This document shows, one piece after another, positions 34,321-35,176 of a DNA stretch of 35,176 nt. The stretch covers positions 1 through 35,176 of the forward strand of contig USHX01000015.1 of the NCBI GenBank assembly GCA_900554565.1. The letters are read 5' to 3'. Source of the stretch: an uncultured Clostridium sp. (GTDB lineage: Bacteria; Bacillota; Clostridia; TANB77; CAG-508). Below the pieces are notes generated by a model. The model worked only from the letters and a program-made list of their open reading frames with translations, was not told the origin of the DNA and did not search any database. Positions within the stretch are counted from its first letter, which is position 1; each line of letters starts with the position of its first letter. The position numbers and the translations under genes are program-made.

Positions 34321-34420
34321 TTATTAACGTACTAGAGTTCGTTAATATTATTTAGTTCTTATTTAACTACTTTTTCAAAATCTTCTATTATTCTGATTTT
34401 GGTTTTCACAGAGTTCAGTC

Positions 34421-35176
34421 CTACTTAATATAAAGTGTGACACGGCTACCATTGCCGCTGTTGGTAGAGTTCGGAGTGACGTTGACGCGACACCTAGGTG
34501 AACCGGTGAAGCTATAGCCGCCACCACGAAAAACTCGAGAGCTGGTGTTATAGGCCTCTAATGTCCATTCTCTTAAGTTTCCACCTAAATCTCTAATATT
34601 ATTTATACTATCATCTGAATAATTACTATTTCCTGTTGTTGTAACGCTTCCACTTGAATTATTTCCAAGTACTCTATTTGTAATTTTATCTTTATCCTCT
34701 CCAGTTTTTGCCCAATTTAACATTGCATCATATTGGCTTCCCCATATCATACTACTTTCTACTGAACCGTCTTTGCCTGTATATCCTTTTTGTTTACTAT
34801 ATAATCCATACCAACTTGATGTTGCACTATTTCCTGCTGATGTTGGTATTACTCCTTGTTTTGATTGTACTGTTCCATCTTTAGCTTCTGTTGAAGTTGC
34901 ATTACTTAAACTTGTTTCATATCTTCCTACATAAAATCCACCATATTTTGCTACCTTTGCTGCCATATTTCTATAATCTCTTTGCATATCTGAAAGTTTT
35001 AGTCCTATTGTATTATAGCTAGATGCATCTCCATAACTTGAATTAGTTAAATATGCCGGTTCCCTTAATCCACTATCTGCATTATATGTTGTATTTTCTG
35101 TTCCAAAGTTTTCTCCTGTAGTTGTTGCATATAATTTTCCAACTATATCTGTACTATTATGTGTTGTACATTTTAA
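34421..35176 (-). CDS. DGR target: FGE-sulfatase/C-type-lectin-fold protein, 5' end beyond window
   Basis: The reading frame is open to the window edge (at least 251 codons); an internal Met at 34987 is not the true start. The C-terminal half matches the formylglycine-generating-enzyme-like C-type-lectin fold used by many DGR targets: AAKVAKYGGFYVGRYETS, SMIWGSQYDAMLNWA, IRDLGGNLREWTLEAYN and the final FRGGGYSFTGSPRCRV. The VR supplies the last 40 or so residues, apart from three at the end. Relative to the template, 12 of 17 Asn codons have become S, F, G, V or T, and one Tyr has become Cys. It is likely a surface-displayed or secreted ligand-binding protein; the N-terminus and location signal are not visible. 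Confidence 0.9.
   Translation of the reverse strand, partial: LKCTTHNSTDIVGKLYATTTGENFGTENTTYNADSGLREPAYLTNSSYGDASSYNTIGLKLSDMQRDYRNMAAKVAKYGGFYVGRYETSLSNATSTEAKDGTVQSKQGVIPTSAGNSATSSWYGLYSKQKGYTGKDGSVESSMIWGSQYDAMLNWAKTGEDKDKITNRVLGNNSSGSVTTTGNSNYSDDSINNIRDLGGNLREWTLEAYNTSSRVFRGGGYSFTGSPRCRVNVTPNSTNSGNGSRVTLYIK
34434..34556 (-). repeat. DGR variable repeat (VR), 123 bp, in the target gene
   Basis: Gapless partner of the TR. The 21 bases at 34434-34454 are identical to the TR and form the likely IMH site near the gene's 3' end. Two of 24 differences are not at template adenines: GCT to GTT and AGC to AGG (coding strand). The repeat ends three codons before the target stop. Confidence 0.95.

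Noticed and set aside
34421..34987. Target gene starting at the Met at 34987
   Set aside because: The frame is open for 63 more codons to the window edge with matching protein character; the Met is internal.

Overview
The window reads as a low-GC (under about 30% G+C by eye) Bacillota chromosome, most likely an uncultured gut-type Clostridia. Evidence: Bacillota-type AddB, Mfd and TopB, LemA/TPM-domain envelope proteins, a YitT protein, AGGAGG ribosome binding sites, and a diversity-generating retroelement (DGR) with an FGE/C-type-lectin target. No tRNA, rRNA, CRISPR array or IS element was seen, and no gene-free stretch exceeds about 300 bases.

Layout. 1-5169 (-): topB then mfd. 5256-12130: three TPM-domain genes and lemA. 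A TPM-lemA segment is duplicated (6977-8620 and 11168-12130), and an opposite-strand pair of glycine/alanine-rich membrane-type proteins sits between the copies. 12171-15983: type-4 uracil-DNA glycosylase, a GltD-like flavoprotein, an HExxH protein and a small membrane-anchored protein. 16051-18459 (-): leuS. 18613-20627 (-): an unusual Clp-type AAA ATPase joined to an FtsH-type (M41) zinc protease. 20692-28858 (-): ldcA-like peptidase, MFS transporter, pgeF, addB, 8-oxoguanine glycosylase, class-I glutamine amidotransferase. 29029-32246 (-): YitT protein, a charged unknown, radical SAM protein, rnc. 32421-35176 (-): the DGR.

Two things stand out. First, the DGR is complete except for the 5' end of its target. 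A 123-bp variable repeat (VR) closes the target gene, and a 123-bp template repeat (TR) lies 26 bp beyond the reverse transcriptase (RT) gene. The repeats align without gaps and differ at 24 positions, 22 of them template adenines. The RT has the DGR hallmark IGNYTSQ and an N-terminal segment resembling MutS domain I. No Avd gene is seen, and a small SSB-like OB-fold gene follows the TR.

Second, five genes (mfd, udg, addB, ogg and a membrane protein) are each broken by an apparent +1 frameshift at the same kind of site: an in-frame CGG codon followed by AA or AG. Skipping the C restores the frame and places a GGA glycine there. In mfd, udg and addB the family normally has Gly at that point. 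Four of the five are DNA-repair genes. The other seven in-frame CGG codons I found are read straight through, and none is followed by AA or AG. This could be programmed +1 shifting or quadruplet (CGGA) decoding, or a systematic sequence artefact. The sequence alone cannot decide, but the regularity is striking.
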